Below are positions 8,822 through 19,221 of a DNA stretch of 64,000 bases, one piece after another (position 1 is the stretch's first letter; each line of letters begins with the position of its first letter). The position numbers were made by a program, and so were the translations under genes. The notes beneath the pieces were generated by a model. The model was not told where the DNA came from and did not search any database. It worked only from the letters and a program-made list of their open reading frames with translations. Origin of the DNA: Paraburkholderia sp. Lineage in GTDB: Bacteria > Pseudomonadota > Gammaproteobacteria > Burkholderiales > Burkholderiaceae. The stretch covers positions 62,001-126,000 of the forward strand of contig NZ_SCRP01000017.1 of assembly GCF_004298475.1 (NCBI RefSeq), written 5' to 3'.

Positions 8822-9364
8822 TTACTGGCGTACCGGACGCTTCGCGAGCTTGCGCTGCAGCGTGCGGCGATGCATGTTGAGCGCGCGCGCGGTCGCCGAA
8901 ATGTTGCCGCCGTGCTCGGCCAGCACGCGCTGGATGTGTTCCCATTCGAGGCGCGCGACCGAAAGCGGCGCAGGGTTTTCGATGGCCGCATCGGCCTGCG
9001 ATGCGCTCGCGTCGTTTTGCAGCGCCGAGAGAATCATCTCGACGTTCGCAGGCTTCGCGAGGTAGTTGTCGGCGCCGTCTTTCACGGCCTGCACCGCCGT
9101 CGCGATGCTCGCGTAGCCGGTCAGCACGAGCATGCGCGCGTCGGGCTGAAGCTCGCGCAGCGGCGCGACGAGCGCGAGACCCGAGTCGCTGCCCAGATGC
9201 AGGTCGACCGTGATCTGCCCAAACCGCTGCTGGTTGGCCAAGCGGAGCGCTTCTTCCGCGTTGTGCGCCTGCTGCACCTGGTAACCGCGCCGCGTCAGGC
9301 CGCGCGTGAGGATATCGGAGAAAACCTCGTCATCGTCGATCACCAGAAAATTCATCTCGCTCAT
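8822..9364 (-). CDS. regA: Response regulator of the RegA/PrrA/ActR (RoxR) family
   Basis: DNA-binding regulator of a redox-responsive two-component system. 180 residues: receiver domain with acidic pocket IDDDE (9-13) and phospho-acceptor Asp54 (TVDLHLGSDSG), then a Fis-type helix-turn-helix at about 154-178 (GGNISATARALNMHRRTLQR), the highly conserved RegA DNA-binding motif. Its ATG overlaps the stop of the kinase gene by 4 bp (ATGA), so the pair is translationally coupled. The gene symbol is by family; RegA homologues carry several names. Confidence 0.9.
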   Translation of the reverse strand: MSEMNFLVIDDDEVFSDILTRGLTRRGYQVQQAHNAEEALRLANQQRFGQITVDLHLGSDSGLALVAPLRELQPDARMLVLTGYASIATAVQAVKDGADNYLAKPANVEMILSALQNDASASQADAAIENPAPLSVARLEWEHIQRVLAEHGGNISATARALNMHRRTLQRKLAKRPVRQ

Positions 9365-10794
9365 GCCTGCTTCTCCGTGTTGTTAGGCGGCGCCGAACCG
9401 GGCCGGCCCGCACCTGAATCTGAACCCGCTGCAGCCGCGCCTTCCGCACGCGCGCCGTGCGCCGTTGCGGACGCGCCGGTACTCACCGGTACGCGCAATT
9501 CCGCGCGCGTGCCGCGCGTCTTGTACTCGCGGCCTGCGCTCCCGCCGGCATTTCCGCCGCCAGCCGCCTGGCCGAAACCTTCGTCTGCGGCAAGCGTCGC
9601 GACATCCGACAGGTCGATCGACCCGCCGAGCCGCTCCGCCGACGAAAACGCCAGATATAGCCCGACCCCGTGGCCGCCTTGCGTGCTTTCCACGGGTACC
9701 GCGCCGAGCGTATTGCGCAGCGACGCCGGAATGCCCGGCCCCGCGTCGCGGACTTCAAAATCGATGTAGCCCGAGCGCGTGGAAGGGTACGCGCACAGCG
9801 TCACGTAATCGCGGCTTGCACGCGCGGCGTTGTCGAGCAGGATGGTCAGGATCTGGCCGACCGCCACGCAGTCGTCGAGATACAGATCCGTCGGCGCGTC
9901 GCCGAGCTGCTCGAATTTGACGTGCGGATGACGCAGCCGCCACTGCTCGACGAACGGGCCGAGCCACTCGCTCACCGCCTGGCGGCTGTCCTCGGCCGAC
10001 GCGCGGCTGCGCAGGCGCGCCAGCGCCGACGTGCACAGTGTGATCTGGCGGTCGAGCAGATCGAGGTCGGCGGTGTACGAGGCGAGCGCCTTGTCGGTGC
10101 GCGCCACGTCGCGCAGTTCCTCGGTGAGCATCGCGATGGTCGACAGCGGCGTGCCGATTTCGTGCGCAACGGTCGCCGCCTGCACGCCCAGCGCCACGGC
10201 GCGCTCGTCGCGCAACAGGCTCTGCTGCGCGTCGGCCAGCGCGTTTTCGCGCTCGCGCAGCGCACGCGACATGCGCGCGACGAACCACACGATCAGCCCG
10301 ACGCTCACCATGAAGTTCACCCACATGCCCGCGCGGTAGTAATCGAACAGGTTCGCGGGGTTGTCCATGTTGAGCGGCACGTTGTCGAAGCCGAGCAGCA
10401 CGTAACAGGCCACCGCGAACATGGCGAGCCAGGCCGTGAGATACCACGGCAGCACGGCTGCCGCGATAGCGAGCGAAGGCAGGTAGAGCGAGACGAACGG
10501 ATTGGTCGTGCCGCCCGAGAGAAAGAGCAGTGCGGACAGCGCGCCGAGGTCGACCCAGATCTGGCCGAACAGTTCGAGATTGGACTCGGGACGATCCTGC
10601 GCGACGCGCATCCAGGTGATGCCGTTGAACGCGACCTCCATCGAGATCACGAACAGCATGGCCGGCAGCGGCAGATGAACGCCAAAGAACAGCTGCACGA
10701 CGGCGATCGTGCAGAGCTGGCCGATGATAGCGAGGCTGCGCAGCCAGAAGAGATGGCCCAGATTGACGCGAGCACTAAGGGTAATGCGATGCAT
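9361..10794 (-). CDS. regB: Redox sensor histidine kinase of the RegB/PrrB (RoxS) family
   Basis: Membrane kinase, 477 residues, with about six hydrophobic segments in residues 15-175. It carries the family's quinone-binding signature GGTTNPF (94-100), the RegB-type H-box HEIGTPLSTI with His211, and a cysteine at 254 in the following helix, close to where RegB has its redox-active Cys. HATPase boxes include DAGPGIP and GGHGVGLYLAFS. After the catalytic core is a low-complexity tail (about 420-477). In related bacteria this pair tunes respiratory and redox genes. The 117-bp AT-rich region upstream, shared with the divergent TPR gene, should hold its promoter. Confidence 0.9.
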   Translation of the reverse strand: MHRITLSARVNLGHLFWLRSLAIIGQLCTIAVVQLFFGVHLPLPAMLFVISMEVAFNGITWMRVAQDRPESNLELFGQIWVDLGALSALLFLSGGTTNPFVSLYLPSLAIAAAVLPWYLTAWLAMFAVACYVLLGFDNVPLNMDNPANLFDYYRAGMWVNFMVSVGLIVWFVARMSRALRERENALADAQQSLLRDERAVALGVQAATVAHEIGTPLSTIAMLTEELRDVARTDKALASYTADLDLLDRQITLCTSALARLRSRASAEDSRQAVSEWLGPFVEQWRLRHPHVKFEQLGDAPTDLYLDDCVAVGQILTILLDNAARASRDYVTLCAYPSTRSGYIDFEVRDAGPGIPASLRNTLGAVPVESTQGGHGVGLYLAFSSAERLGGSIDLSDVATLAADEGFGQAAGGGNAGGSAGREYKTRGTRAELRVPVSTGASATAHGARAEGAAAAGSDSGAGRPGSAPPNNTEKQA

Positions 10795-10911
10795 GGCGTG
10801 AGTTTACATGTTCGGACGAATCCGATTAATTATCTTGAAAAAATTTGATCCAATAAGGCTTGTCAAACTAAGCCACCTTGGCAGTACTTCGGTATTACGG
10901 CTGGAGAAACG

Positions 10912-12579
10912 ATGCCCAACGCCCCCCGCGGCCCATTTCAGTCCATACAGCCCGTCTTGCAGCCTGTCTTGCAGCCGATCTGGCAGCTCTTTCTCGATTA
11001 TCTCGACTGCGCTTCGCACCCCGCATCGGACGCCAGCGCCCGCGCACTGCTCGACCGGACTGCCGACGCGCTGCGCGCGCTCGACGACGAATCCCTGCTT
11101 CAAGCCGTCAATATGGCGCGCGAGGCCGGCAGGCTCGACGAAGTCATCCGCATCACGACCGCCGCCGCCCGGCTCACCCCTGGGCGCGCCGGCCCGAGCT
11201 TCGCTGCCGGGCTCGCGCTGCAGGTCGCCGATCGACATGCCGAAGCGGTGGAGATTTACCGTCGCGCATTAGCCGTCGCCCCCGCATTTCCCAATCTTCG
11301 CAATAATCTCGCAGCAGCATTGATTCACGTCAATGGCAAAAGTGAGGAAATCGCCCGGCTTCTTGAAGATTGCATTGCCGATAATCCCGGCGACAAGCTC
11401 GCCTGGATCAACCTCGGGCGGCTACGGCCGGACGACACGGGCGTTGCGCGTGCAATCGAAGCCAACCGGCGCGCGCTCGCAATCGCGCCACACGATCCGC
11501 TCGCGCTCAACAATTACTCAATCGCCCAAAAGGAAGCCCAGAACTGGGACGAGGCCGAGCGCGCGGCGCGCACCGCCTGCCTCTGCGCGCCGGACGACCC
11601 CTTATCGCGCTTCAACCTGTCCCTGATTGACCTCGTCCGCGGCCGTTTCGTCGAAGGCTGGCCTGGGCACGAGCTGCGCTGGCAAGGTGCATTGGAGCTG
11701 AAGCGCGGACGGCCGGTGTTCGCGCAGCCGCAATGGCAAGGCGAGCCGATTGCGGGCCGCACGCTGCTGTTGTGGGGCGAGCAGGGCATGGGCGATCTGC
11801 TGCAGTTCTGCCGCTACGTGCCGCTGCTCGCCGAGCGCGTGCATCGCGAAGGCGGCCGCCTGCTCTGGAATTCGTTTCCGCAGATGGGCGCGCTGCTCGA
11901 ACGCAGCCTCGGCGGCCACTGCGACGGCTACAGCGCGGGCGGCGGCATCGAAAGCCTGCCGCCGCACGACTGCGAAGTGTCGCTGATGAGCCTGCCGTTT
12001 CACTTCGGCACGCGCGAAGACACGATCCCTGCCCCGCTGCGCTACCTCGCGTCCGACCCGGCGGCGGCGGCGCACTGGCACAAGCAGCTCGCCGGCGAAC
12101 GCCGCCTGAAGGTCGGCCTTGCGTGGACGGGCAGCACCGGACATCAGCGCAATCCGTACCGGCACATCGGGCTGGCGCGCTTCGCAGCGCACTTTGCCGG
12201 GCTGACCAACGATGTCGCGTTCTACTCGCTGCAGCCGGGCGCAACCGACGATGTCGCCGCCGCGCGCGCCGCGGGCTTCGATATCGCCGATTTCAGCGCC
12301 CAGTGGCAAACCTTCGACGACACCGCCGCGTTCGTCGATGCGCTCGATCTCGTGATTTCGGTGTGCACGTCGAGCGCCCACCTCGCCGGGGCGCTCGGCC
12401 AGCGCACGTGGGTGCTGCTCGACGTGAATCCGCATTGGGTCTGGCAGCTCGAACGGCGCGACAGCCCGTGGTACGCGCACACGACGCTGTACCGGCAAAA
12501 GGCGTTCAGACAGTGGGAGCCGGTGCTCGACGAAGTCGCCGCCGATCTCTGGGCGCTTGCGCGGGCGCGGCCTGATTGA
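10912..12579 (+). CDS. TPR-repeat protein with a C-terminal glycosyltransferase-like domain
   Basis: 555 residues. Tetratricopeptide repeats fill about residues 70-250 (for example AVEIYRRALAVAPAFPNLRNNLA and AIEANRRALAIAPHDPLALNN), and the C-terminal half has a GT-B-like fold pattern (LLLWGEQGMGDLLQFCRY, LKVGLAWTGSTGHQRNPYRH, VISVCTSSAHLAGALG). This architecture is common in Burkholderiales and is usually annotated as TPR protein or glycosyltransferase family 9/41-like; the sugar and acceptor are unknown. No signal peptide is seen, so cytoplasmic. Start supported by a ggag ribosome site 5 bp upstream. The N-terminus includes a 12-bp coding repeat (10948-10995). Confidence 0.75.
   Translation: MPNAPRGPFQSIQPVLQPVLQPIWQLFLDYLDCASHPASDASARALLDRTADALRALDDESLLQAVNMAREAGRLDEVIRITTAAARLTPGRAGPSFAAGLALQVADRHAEAVEIYRRALAVAPAFPNLRNNLAAALIHVNGKSEEIARLLEDCIADNPGDKLAWINLGRLRPDDTGVARAIEANRRALAIAPHDPLALNNYSIAQKEAQNWDEAERAARTACLCAPDDPLSRFNLSLIDLVRGRFVEGWPGHELRWQGALELKRGRPVFAQPQWQGEPIAGRTLLLWGEQGMGDLLQFCRYVPLLAERVHREGGRLLWNSFPQMGALLERSLGGHCDGYSAGGGIESLPPHDCEVSLMSLPFHFGTREDTIPAPLRYLASDPAAAAHWHKQLAGERRLKVGLAWTGSTGHQRNPYRHIGLARFAAHFAGLTNDVAFYSLQPGATDDVAAARAAGFDIADFSAQWQTFDDTAAFVDALDLVISVCTSSAHLAGALGQRTWVLLDVNPHWVWQLERRDSPWYAHTTLYRQKAFRQWEPVLDEVAADLWALARARPD
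10948..10995 (+). repeat. 12-bp tandem repeat inside the TPR gene
   Basis: Four 12-bp units, each starting with cag (10948, 10960, 10972, 10984); the first two differ by one base. They encode the repeated tetrapeptide QPVL, decaying to QPIW and QLFL, near the protein's N-terminus. Confidence 0.8.
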
Positions 12580-12649
12580 GTCTTGACCCAAGCGCGAACC
12601 GGTGCGCTGACCTGATCGCAAGCCGGGCGCACGCAGCGCGTTGCGCCAG

Positions 12650-12901
12650 TCAACTCACGCGAGAGCCGCTGTCCGCGCCATCGACCGGCCCGGCGGCGGC
12701 GGCGGAGGCCGCTGCCGCGTCGGCCAGACATTCGGGGCACAGGCAGCGTCCGCGCGGATCGAGCTGGTTCGCGGCAAGCGCAGGAAGCGTGCGGCACCAG
12801 CAATCGAACGGTTCGGTGTTCCGGCCGCAGTCGAAGGCCCGGCCGCAGCGCGGGCAGCGCGCGCATTTGAGACTGGCGGCGGAAGTGACGGAGGCGGTCA
12901 T
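12650..12901 (-). CDS. Small cysteine-rich CWC-type protein
   Basis: An 83-residue protein with the cysteine pattern CARCPRCGRAFDCG, then FDCWC, then CLCPEC, matching the Cys-rich CWC family of presumed metal-binding proteins of unknown function. I took the ATG at 12901 (MTASVTS), the first in-frame ATG before the Cys cluster; the longer frame to 13216 has no family features. The last 25 residues are Ala-rich and low complexity. It diverges from argB, separated by a 277-bp region. Confidence 0.65.
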   Translation of the reverse strand: MTASVTSAASLKCARCPRCGRAFDCGRNTEPFDCWCRTLPALAANQLDPRGRCLCPECLADAAAASAAAAGPVDGADSGSRVS

Positions 12902-13028
12902 GGCGGCGCGCTCATCGTGAAGCCGGGGTCGGCAGTACGGAGATGATGCCACAGCGCCACGCCCGGATTCGCTCGGCGGCTCGAACACGCCTGCACGCGC
13001 GTTGGTAGTCCGTTTGGGCAGCACGTAG

Positions 13029-14078
<1,050 letters not shown>

Positions 14079-14227
14079 AGCTGGCGGCGGCGCATCTTCG
14101 CGCCGCCATGCGCGATGTCCGGCCCGCGCCGTTCATCCCGCCGTTCATCCCGCAGTCCGTCGCGGCGCAGCCGTTGCGCGCCGTTTCACGCAACGCGCCG
14201 CTCCGGCACCGCTCCCTGAGGGCCGCC

Positions 14228-14998
14228 ATGACCATCGCACGAGCGCGCCAACACCGGCCACAGCGCGCTGCGCGCACGCCGGTCTGGCTCTTCGACCTCG
14301 ACAACACGCTGCACGGCGCATCGCACGCGATCTTCCCGGCGATCAACCAGGCGATGACGCAATACATCGTCGATACGCTCGGCGTGAGCCACGACGTCGC
14401 GAACCATCTGCGCACGAGCTACACGCACCGCTACGGCGCGGCGCTGCTCGGCCTCACGCGCCACCATCCCGTCGATCCGCACGACTTCCTCAAGGTCGTC
14501 CACACCTTCCCCGACCTGCGCGCGATGCTCGTCGCCGAACGCGGCCTCGCGCGCATCCTCGCCGCGCTGCCGGGCCGCAAGATCGTGCTGACCAACGCGC
14601 CCGAAGCCTATGCGCGCGCGGTGCTCGCAGAACTCGGCATCGCGCGGCTGTTCGAACGCGTCGTCGCCATCGAGCACATGCGCACGCGCCGCGGCTGGCG
14701 CGCGAAGCCCGACCGGGCCATGTTGCGCGCGATGCTGCGCCGCGCCGGGGCATCGCTCGCCGATGCCATCCTGATCGAGGACACGCGCAGCCATCTGAAG
14801 CGCTACCGGCAGCTCGGCATCCAGACGGTGTGGATCACCGGCCACCTGCCCGAGCGCGCACCGGCGATGCGCGCGGGCAGTCGTGCAGGCAGCGGCGCAG
14901 GCAACAGCGGCAGACCGCACTATGTCGATCATCGCGTTCGTTCGTTAAAATCGCTACACGCTGGCCTGCGGTCGGGACGACTGCGGCAGACGGGGTGA
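14228..14998 (+). CDS. HAD-superfamily pyrimidine 5'-nucleotidase-like protein
   Basis: 256 residues. HAD motif I is FDLDNTLHG, with the nucleophile and acid aspartates two apart; motif II is LTNAP; motif III/IV is ILIEDTRSHL, preceded by a lysine (RAKPD). The SDT1/pyrimidine 5'-nucleotidase subfamily has this pattern, so nucleoside monophosphate dephosphorylation is likely. I chose the ATG at 14228, the last in-frame ATG before the HAD domain; another at 14108 would add about 40 residues of Pro/Arg-rich sequence. The last 40 residues are low complexity. Lies between argB and slmA in the same direction. Confidence 0.8.
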   Translation: MTIARARQHRPQRAARTPVWLFDLDNTLHGASHAIFPAINQAMTQYIVDTLGVSHDVANHLRTSYTHRYGAALLGLTRHHPVDPHDFLKVVHTFPDLRAMLVAERGLARILAALPGRKIVLTNAPEAYARAVLAELGIARLFERVVAIEHMRTRRGWRAKPDRAMLRAMLRRAGASLADAILIEDTRSHLKRYRQLGIQTVWITGHLPERAPAMRAGSRAGSGAGNSGRPHYVDHRVRSLKSLHAGLRSGRLRQTG

Positions 14999-15049
14999 GG
15001 ACGTAACCGCTGGGTAAGGACTTCGGCGGCTAGATCAGGGGCGACATCC

Positions 15050-15721
15050 ATGCAGCCGACAGACACGCGTGACGCAGTCGTAACACCAGCGCCCTCGGGC
15101 GTAGTGCACCGCACCGGCCGCCCGAAGCCGGGCGAGCGCCGCATTCACATTTTGCAGACGCTCGCGTCGATGCTCGAAACGCCGCGCGGCGAAAAGATCA
15201 CGACGGCGGCGCTGGCCGCGCGGCTCGGCGTTTCCGAGGCCGCGCTCTACCGCCATTTCGCGAGCAAGGCCCAGATGTACGAGGGGCTCATCGATTTCAT
15301 CGAACAGACACTGTTCGCGCTCATCAACCAGATCGTCGCGAAGGAGCCGAGCGGCGTGCTGCAGGCGCGCGCCATCGCGCTCATGCTCATCAACTTCGCC
15401 ACCAAGAACGCCGGGATGACGCGCGTGCTGACCTGCGAAGCGCTCGTGGGCGAGCACGAGCGGCTGGCCGAGCGCGTGAACCAGATGCTCGACCGCATCG
15501 AGGCGTCGCTGCGCCAGTGCCTGCGCGTGGGCGTCGCCGAAGGCAACGAGCGCGCGCACAACCCCGGCGCAACGGCGCTACCGGAGGGGTACGATCCGGC
15601 CATGCGCGCCAACCTGGTCGTGCGCTACGTGATCGGCTGCTGGCATCGCTACGCGCAAAGCGGCTTCACGCGCTCGCCGGTCGAGCACGCCGACGAGCAG
15701 ATTCGCGTGATCCTGCAGTAA
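15050..15721 (+). CDS. slmA: Nucleoid occlusion factor SlmA (TetR family)
   Basis: Binds specific chromosomal sites and blocks FtsZ assembly over the nucleoid. 223 residues. The TetR helix-turn-helix is at about residues 28-70 with the SlmA signature ITTAALAARLGVSEAALYRHFASKAQM, followed by an all-alpha C-terminal domain (LIDFIEQTLFALIN, MTRVLTCEALVGEHERL) resembling E. coli SlmA. The first 25 residues are a Pro/Thr-rich extension. Start ATG at 15050; no strong ribosome site is seen. Identification as SlmA rather than a generic TetR repressor rests on this whole-length resemblance. Confidence 0.85.
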   Translation: MQPTDTRDAVVTPAPSGVVHRTGRPKPGERRIHILQTLASMLETPRGEKITTAALAARLGVSEAALYRHFASKAQMYEGLIDFIEQTLFALINQIVAKEPSGVLQARAIALMLINFATKNAGMTRVLTCEALVGEHERLAERVNQMLDRIEASLRQCLRVGVAEGNERAHNPGATALPEGYDPAMRANLVVRYVIGCWHRYAQSGFTRSPVEHADEQIRVILQ

Positions 15722-15785
15722 CGCGCTCGCGTCGGCACGACGGCACGCGCGCGCATTGATTCGCCGCCCCGGTCGATTCACCGCA

Positions 15786-15812
15786 TTGCCGGGGCGCAAT
15801 TTCCGCTATACT
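15786..15812 (+). promoter_or_regulatory. Candidate sigma-70 promoter of metX-metW
   Basis: TTGCCG at 15786-15791 and TATACT at 15807-15812 with a 15-bp spacer, slightly short. Transcription would start near 15819, just ahead of the riboswitch-like leader. A gccccgg / ccggggc inverted repeat (15766-15772/15789-15795) overlaps the -35 box and may be the slmA terminator. Confidence 0.5.
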
Positions 15813-15840
15813 CTGCGCTTGTCTTTGGACATCGACGCGC

Positions 15841-15918
15841 CGATTTGCTGACTCGATTGCGGGCGCGCGAACCCGAAAGCCACGGCTGCCGGGTTCATTA
15901 CAAATGCGGCTAAAGAGG
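15841..15918 (+). ncRNA. Candidate SAM-II (SAM-alpha) riboswitch in the metX leader
   Basis: Elements in SAM-II order: GATTTG (15842-15847), ATTGC (15856-15860), GCGCG (about 15863-15868), an extra hairpin acccg/cgggt with a nested stem (15870-15894), TTACAAAT (15897-15904) and GCTAAAGAGG (15909-15918). ATTTG and CAAAT can form the expected pseudoknot pairing. Its place upstream of a homoserine acyltransferase gene is the classical site for this class. The 76-bp distance from the element to the metX start is longer than usual. Called by eye without a covariance model. Confidence 0.7.
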
Positions 15919-15994
15919 TCGTCAGCCGAGCCAACCCACCGCATTCCCGCCCGCCGACACCGTCTAGCCGCCCCGAAAAACCAAGGCGGAACGA

Positions 15995-17136
<1,142 letters not shown>

Positions 17137-17140
<4 letters not shown>

Positions 17141-17745
17141 ACCCGAGCGCTTTCGACCGTCTTTCCGCCCGTCCCGACTTCCGCACGATCGCACGCTGGA
17201 TCGAGCCGCGCTCGACGGTGCTCGACCTCGGCTGCGGCGACGGCTCGCTGCTCGCGCTGCTCGGCGAAGAGCTGGAATGCACGGGCTACGGCATCGAGAT
17301 CAACGATGCGGGCGTGCTCGCTTCGGTGACGAACGGCATCAACGTGATCCAGCAGAACCTGGAAGACGGCCTGCGTCTTTTCGAGGACGCGAGTTTCGAC
17401 TTCGCGATCCTCTCGCAGACGCTGCAGACCATCCACCAGACGGCCGCGATCCTGCGCGAGACCGCGCGCGTGGGCAAGGAATGCATCGTCTCGTTCCCGA
17501 ACTTCGGCTACTGGCCGCACCGGCTTTCGGTACTGCGCGGACGCATGCCGGTTTCGAAGTCGCTGCCCTACCAGTGGCACAACACGCCGAACGTGCGCGT
17601 GCTCACCGTGAAGGATTTCGAGGCGCTCGCCCCCGAAGCGGGTGTCGAAATTCTTGACCGCGCCGTACTGCACGGCGGCCAGACCGTTCGATGGGGCGTG
17701 AACTGGCGTGGTAGTCTTGCGGTCTATCGCGTACGGAAAAAATAA
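17137..17745 (+). CDS. metW: Methionine biosynthesis protein MetW
   Basis: A methyltransferase-fold protein required with MetX for methionine synthesis in many proteobacteria. 202 residues. SAM-binding motif I is [15 protein letters not shown], followed by GYGIEIND and the family segment [13 protein letters not shown]. Its start overlaps the metX stop by 4 bp, so the two are translationally coupled. It should share the metX leader control. Confidence 0.93.
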
Positions 17746-17814
17746 CGTCGCCGGCAGCGCGGCGTGTTTTTTCGACTCAGATCCACAAAAACCGCCGCCG
17801 CCGCTGACGACGAC

Positions 17815-19221
17815 ATGCCGAATCCGCCCCACGAGGCACCCGCCCGCAACATTCACGTAGACGCGCACGAAGAACATCCCGGCTGGCGGGCGTATCTGAA
17901 CACGCACATGCTGATCTGCGTGTTTCTCGGCTTCACCTCCGGGCTGCCGCTTTTCACGCTCGTCTATCTCGTGCAGGCGTGGCTGCGCTCCGAGGGCGTC
18001 AACCTCAAGGAGATCGGCCTCTTCGCGCTGATCCAGTTCCCTTACACCTGGAAGTTCGTCTGGGCGCCGCTGATGGACCGCTACGTGCCGCGCCTGCCGG
18101 GCTGGCGTCCGGGCCGCCGGCGCGGCTGGATGCTCGTCACGCAGATTCTCGTGGCGCTCGCCATCGCGGCACTCGGCTTCGTCTCGCCGAAGGACGCGAT
18201 CTGGACGGTGGCCGCGCTCACGGCGCTCGTCGCGTTCTTCGGCGCGAGCCAGGACATCGCCATCGACGCCTACCGGCGCGAGCTGCTGACCGACACGCAG
18301 CAGGGCCTCGGCAATGCGGTGCACGTGAATGCGTACAAGATCGCCGCGCTCGTGCCCGGCTCGCTCGCGCTGATCCTCTCCGATCACCTGCCGTGGCAGA
18401 CCGTGTTCGTCGTCACGGCCGCGTTCATGATTCCCGGCATGATCATGGCGCTCGTGGTGAGCGAGCCCGAGGTGCACGGCACGCCGCCGAAGAGCCTGCG
18501 TGCAGCGGCCGTGCAGCCGTTCGTCGAATTCGTGCGCCGCGACGGCTGGAAGGGCGCGCTCTTCGTGCTCGCGTTCATCTTCCTCTACAAGCTCGGCGAC
18601 ACGATGGCCACCACGCTCTCGACGTCGTTCTTCCTCGACATCGGCTACTCGCGCACGGAAATCGGCGTGATCGCGAAGATGACGGCGTTCGGCGCGAGCC
18701 TCGCGGGCGGCATCGTCGGCGGCGTGGCGCTCGTGAAGATCGGCATCGGGCGCGGCCTGTGGATCTTCGGTTTCCTGCAGATGGTCTCGACGCTCGGCTT
18801 CGCATGGCTCGCGCAACTCGGGCCCGGCTCGCCGTCGCTCGCGGCGATCTACGACGCTGTCGTCGCCACGAGCCATGCCGTGTCGCAGGTCGCAAGCGTA
18901 TTGGGCCTGAACCTGCAGCTCTCGCTCGATCCGCGCGCCGTGGCGCTCGCGCTCGTCTACGGCTTCGAGACGTTCGCGACCGGTCTCACGCTCGCCGCGT
19001 TCACCGCCTATATCGCGAGCACCACCGATCCGCGCTATACGGCCACCCAGTTCGCGCTCTTCACGAGTCTCGCCGCCGTGCCGCGCACGCTTGCATCCGC
19101 AGCGAGCGGTTATCTGGTCGCAAAGATCGGCTGGTTCGACTACTTCATCCTCTGCACGGCGCTCGCTGTACCGGGTATGCTCCTGCTGGTTCGCATCGCC
19201 CCGTGGAGAATCAGGTCGTGA
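17815..19221 (+). CDS. ampG: AmpG-type muropeptide permease (MFS)
   Basis: Inner-membrane importer of anhydro-muropeptides for cell-wall recycling, which also affects AmpC beta-lactamase induction. 468 residues from the ATG at 17815 (MPNPPHE); an in-frame GTG at 17764 would add 17 poorly conserved-looking residues and cannot be excluded. It has at least 12 hydrophobic segments and AmpG signatures: FTSGLPLFTLVYLVQAWLR, LKEIGLFALIQFPYTWKF and GASQDIAIDAYRREL. It overlaps the following protease gene by 4 bp (GTGA). Confidence 0.88.
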   Translation: MPNPPHEAPARNIHVDAHEEHPGWRAYLNTHMLICVFLGFTSGLPLFTLVYLVQAWLRSEGVNLKEIGLFALIQFPYTWKFVWAPLMDRYVPRLPGWRPGRRRGWMLVTQILVALAIAALGFVSPKDAIWTVAALTALVAFFGASQDIAIDAYRRELLTDTQQGLGNAVHVNAYKIAALVPGSLALILSDHLPWQTVFVVTAAFMIPGMIMALVVSEPEVHGTPPKSLRAAAVQPFVEFVRRDGWKGALFVLAFIFLYKLGDTMATTLSTSFFLDIGYSRTEIGVIAKMTAFGASLAGGIVGGVALVKIGIGRGLWIFGFLQMVSTLGFAWLAQLGPGSPSLAAIYDAVVATSHAVSQVASVLGLNLQLSLDPRAVALALVYGFETFATGLTLAAFTAYIASTTDPRYTATQFALFTSLAAVPRTLASAASGYLVAKIGWFDYFILCTALAVPGMLLLVRIAPWRIRS

